The notes under the pieces were generated by a model, which had not been told where the DNA came from, did no database searches, and saw only the letters and a program-made list of their open reading frames with translations. Positions 4,606-5,921 of a stretch of DNA of 5,921 nt are shown in pieces. How positions within the stretch are numbered: the stretch's first letter is position 1; every line of letters begins with the position of its first letter. A program made the position numbers and the translations under genes. The stretch is from Fibrobacter sp. (GTDB lineage Bacteria > Fibrobacterota > Fibrobacteria > Fibrobacterales > Fibrobacteraceae). The DNA lies in NCBI GenBank assembly GCA_017550445.1, contig JAFZOV010000056.1, forward strand, positions 1 to 5,921, given 5' to 3'.

Positions 4606-4656
4606 AAATGTAACTAGATTCTGCTTTTTTCCGCATGTAGGCAGATGGAGGTATAG

Positions 4657-5454
4657 ATGAAATTGAAGGTTCTGGATACGGAGATTTCCGTTCAGCGCAT
4701 CGGCAACGAAGACTACATCTCGTTAACCGATATGCTTAAGGCCAAAGACGGCGAATTCTTTATAGCCGACTGGCTTCGCAATCGCAACACTCTAGAATAC
4801 ATCGGTATTTGGGAACAGGTTTATAACCCCGATTTTAATTATGGCGAATTCGCCACAATTAAAGACCGATCAGGCCTCAACAGTTTCAAAATCAGTGTCA
4901 AGGAATTCCAGGCCCGAACCAACGCGATTTCCGTGATTGCAAAAGCCGGGCGCTACGGTGGAACCTACGCTCACAAAGATATTGCATTTGAATTCGCCAT
5001 GTGGATTAGCGCAGAATTCAAGATTTACATGGTCAAAGAATTCCAGCGTCTCAAAGAACAGGAGCAGGCCAAATTGGGTTGGTCGGTGCGACGTGAACTC
5101 TCCAAAATCAACTACCATATCCATACGGATGCCATCAAGCAGAACCTGATTCCCGCAGCACTTACCAAACAGCAGATAAGCATTGTCTATGCGAACGAGG
5201 CGGATGTCTTGAATATGGCCCTGTTCGGGTTTACGGCAAAGGATTGGCGCGATGCACATCCGGATTTGCAGGGGAATGTACGTGACTATGCGACAGTAAA
5301 CCAACTGATTTGCCTTTCTAACATGGAATCTCTGAATTCCGTGCTGATTAACGATGGTGTTCCTCAATCGGAACGTTTGCAAAAACTGAACCAGATTGCC
5401 ATCTCGCAGATGACGGTGTTGGAATCGGTCGGAGAAAATAGGCTACTGAAGTAA
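4657..5454 (+). CDS. KilA-N domain protein, probable phage-related DNA-binding regulator
   Basis: A 265-residue protein whose first half is a KilA-N domain, a DNA-binding fold of phage and large-DNA-virus proteins. GGAGG (4647-4651) lies five bases before the ATG. Family marks are EDYISLTDMLKAKDG (18-32), DWLRNRNTLEYIGIWE (38-53) and the hallmark GRYGGTYAHKDIAFEFAMWIS (98-118), then EFKIYMVKEFQRLKEQE (120-136). After this possible helical linker comes a second domain (~141-265) with LTKQQISIVYANEADVLNMALFG (169-191), DWRDAHPDLQGNVRDYAT (196-213) and an ERLQKLNQIA-QM helix near the end. I recognise this architecture from bacterial chromosomes and prophages but know no established function. Candidates are a transcriptional regulator, a prophage remnant or part of an anti-phage or selfish cassette. 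It stands alone behind a strong promoter with symmetrical half-sites and ends 28 bp before a terminator-like repeat, so it is a self-contained cassette. No truncation is visible. Confidence 0.85.
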   Translation: MKLKVLDTEISVQRIGNEDYISLTDMLKAKDGEFFIADWLRNRNTLEYIGIWEQVYNPDFNYGEFATIKDRSGLNSFKISVKEFQARTNAISVIAKAGRYGGTYAHKDIAFEFAMWISAEFKIYMVKEFQRLKEQEQAKLGWSVRRELSKINYHIHTDAIKQNLIPAALTKQQISIVYANEADVLNMALFGFTAKDWRDAHPDLQGNVRDYATVNQLICLSNMESLNSVLINDGVPQSERLQKLNQIAISQMTVLESVGENRLLK

Positions 5455-5482
5455 ATGGTTAAAGATATTTTGAAGGGGTAAC

Positions 5483-5530
5483 AAAAAAGGCATTCCGTAT
5501 GGAACGCCTTTGAATGCGGGTCTGGATCCT
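5483..5530. repeat. Degenerate second copy of the GH8 terminator element
   Basis: An A tract, GGCATTCC (5489-5496), loop GTAT and GGAACGCC (5501-5508) reproduce the hairpin at 2105-2134 with one stem mismatch (A opposite C), and the T tail is only three bases. The similarity continues past the hairpin: AATGCGGGTCT is present in both (2136-2146 and 5513-5523), followed by a closely related ATCCT. It probably still acts as a weak terminator for the KilA-N gene. The shared flank means this is a copied element and not convergent evolution of a stem. Confidence 0.65.
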
Positions 5531-5567
5531 TCGACTTCGCAACTTTGTTGCTCCGCTCAGGATGACA
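5523..5567. repeat. Dispersed repeat of the 'GGATCCTTCGACTTCGC' type
   Basis: The stretch opens GGATCCTTCGACTTCGC, passes through AACTTTGTTGC and ends CTCAGGATGACA. Its outer parts TCCT and AGGA, and inner GCAAC and GTTGC, are inverted, so it folds. Read on the minus strand it gives CHPERSNKVAKSKDP, a peptide often mis-annotated from this widespread intergenic repeat. It is not a real protein. It lies between the convergent KilA-N and leuS genes. Confidence 0.65.
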
Positions 5568-5576
5568 CGACCAAGG

Positions 5577-5602
5577 AGATTCCCGCCTACGCGGGAATGA
5601 CA
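5577..5602. repeat. REP-type hairpin of the 'ATTCCCGC...GCGGGAAT' type
   Basis: ATTCCCGC (5579-5586) and GCGGGAAT (5591-5598) form a perfect 8-bp stem on a CTAC loop, followed by GACA. Read on the minus strand it gives the SFPRRRES peptide typical of this well-known dispersed bacterial repeat. It sits 14 bp after the leuS stop, so it could protect or end that transcript. Confidence 0.7.
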
Positions 5603-5611
5603 ATCCGTGCG

Positions 5612-5921
5612 CTACGCCGGCTTGACCACGATGTTGACCAACTTACCAGGCACGACAATCGATTTGACGACAGTCATTCCCTTGGTAAATTCCTTGACGC
5701 GGTCGTTTTCCATGGCGAGCTTTTCGAGGGCGGCCTTGTCCATGTCCTTGGCGACAGATGCCTTGGCGCGGACCTTGCCATTCACCTGGAACACGACTTC
5801 CACGGTGTTTTCCACAGCCTTGGAGTGGTCGGCTTCCGGCCAGGCGACGTTCGTGAGCGATTCGTTGTGACCGAGGATGCTCCACATTTCTTCGGCGATA
5901 TGCGGGGCAAACGGGTGCAGC
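5612..5921 (-). CDS. leuS: Leucyl-tRNA synthetase, C-terminal fragment (5' end outside window)
   Basis: This is the last 102-103 codons of leucyl-tRNA synthetase, the cytoplasmic class I enzyme that charges tRNA-Leu. The fragment opens LHPFAPHIAEEMWSILGH, the conserved helix of the anticodon-binding domain, then WPEAD. It ends with the C-terminal domain VVFQVNGKVRAKASVAKDMD, ALEKLAMENDRVKEF and VVPGKLVNIVVKPA, stop TAG at 5614-5612. These blocks are near-textbook for bacterial LeuS, in which the last domain contacts the tRNA corner. The frame is open to the window edge; an internal ATG at 5887 is not the start. The gene converges on the KilA-N gene and is separated from it by repeats. No defects are visible. 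Confidence 0.96.
   Translation of the reverse strand, partial: LHPFAPHIAEEMWSILGHNESLTNVAWPEADHSKAVENTVEVVFQVNGKVRAKASVAKDMDKAALEKLAMENDRVKEFTKGMTVVKSIVVPGKLVNIVVKPA

Noticed and set aside
4620..4645. Inverted TCTGC / GCAGA in the KilA-N leader
   Set aside because: Five-base arms around a 16-base loop are weak and expected by chance; not listed as a riboswitch or attenuator.
4870..5382. Minus-strand open frame of 170 codons opposite the KilA-N gene
   Set aside because: It lies wholly inside the well-supported KilA-N gene and its translation is a low-quality antisense sequence.
5455..5481. Eight-codon ORF (MVKDILKG) right after the KilA-N stop
   Set aside because: Too short to support, no ribosome site, and best read as non-coding spacer before the terminator repeat.
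5364..5603. Minus-strand 79-codon frame starting MSFPRRRES and containing CHPERSNKVAKSKDP
   Set aside because: Both peptides are the known translations of dispersed intergenic repeats, so this is a spurious protein call.

Overview
The window looks like chromosome from a Fibrobacter species (rumen/gut fibre degrader, Fibrobacterota). Three things point there: a Fibrobacter-type lipoprotein with the 'Fib_succ_major' paralogous domain and serine/acidic linkers, a secreted family 8 glycoside hydrolase with a C-terminal sorting-type domain, and dispersed repeats of the kind that translate as 'SFPRRRES' and 'CHPERSNKVAKSKDP'. This assignment is inference from protein families; no database search was possible.

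Layout, left to right. (1) The 3' end of pgi (glucose-6-phosphate isomerase, +), followed by a small REP-like hairpin and a rho-independent terminator. (2) A complete secreted GH8 endoglucanase-like gene (+, 511-2085) with its own promoter candidate and a strong symmetrical terminator. (3) A convergent lipoprotein gene (-, 2274-3275). Copies of a 23-bp sequence lie on both sides of it, and the upstream copy belongs to an imperfect 46-bp tandem pair. (4) A gene-poor stretch (3276-3612) holding those repeats, an inverted repeat and one doubtful 51-codon ORF. (5) A 38-codon hydrophobic small-protein gene (3613-3730) that appears to be split by one extra base. (6) A complete DinJ/RelB-YafQ type II toxin-antitoxin operon (+, 3805-4364) with a likely autoregulatory inverted repeat. 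(7) A GC-rich, highly foldable non-coding island (about 4396-4520). (8) A KilA-N domain gene (+, 4657-5454) behind a near-perfect sigma70 promoter, whose start region carries three evenly spaced alternating half-sites. (9) A degenerate copy of the GH8 terminator element plus two REP-type repeats. (10) The 3' end of leuS (leucyl-tRNA synthetase, -).

The ends are housekeeping genes (pgi, leuS). The middle is accessory: a plant-polymer-degrading enzyme, a surface lipoprotein, a stress/stability TA module and a phage-related KilA-N regulator, separated by repeats. The cellulase and lipoprotein suit a fibre-associated lifestyle. The TA, KilA-N and repeat section looks like an island of small transferred cassettes between chromosomal genes. 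No CRISPR array, tRNA, rRNA, transposase or integrase was found.
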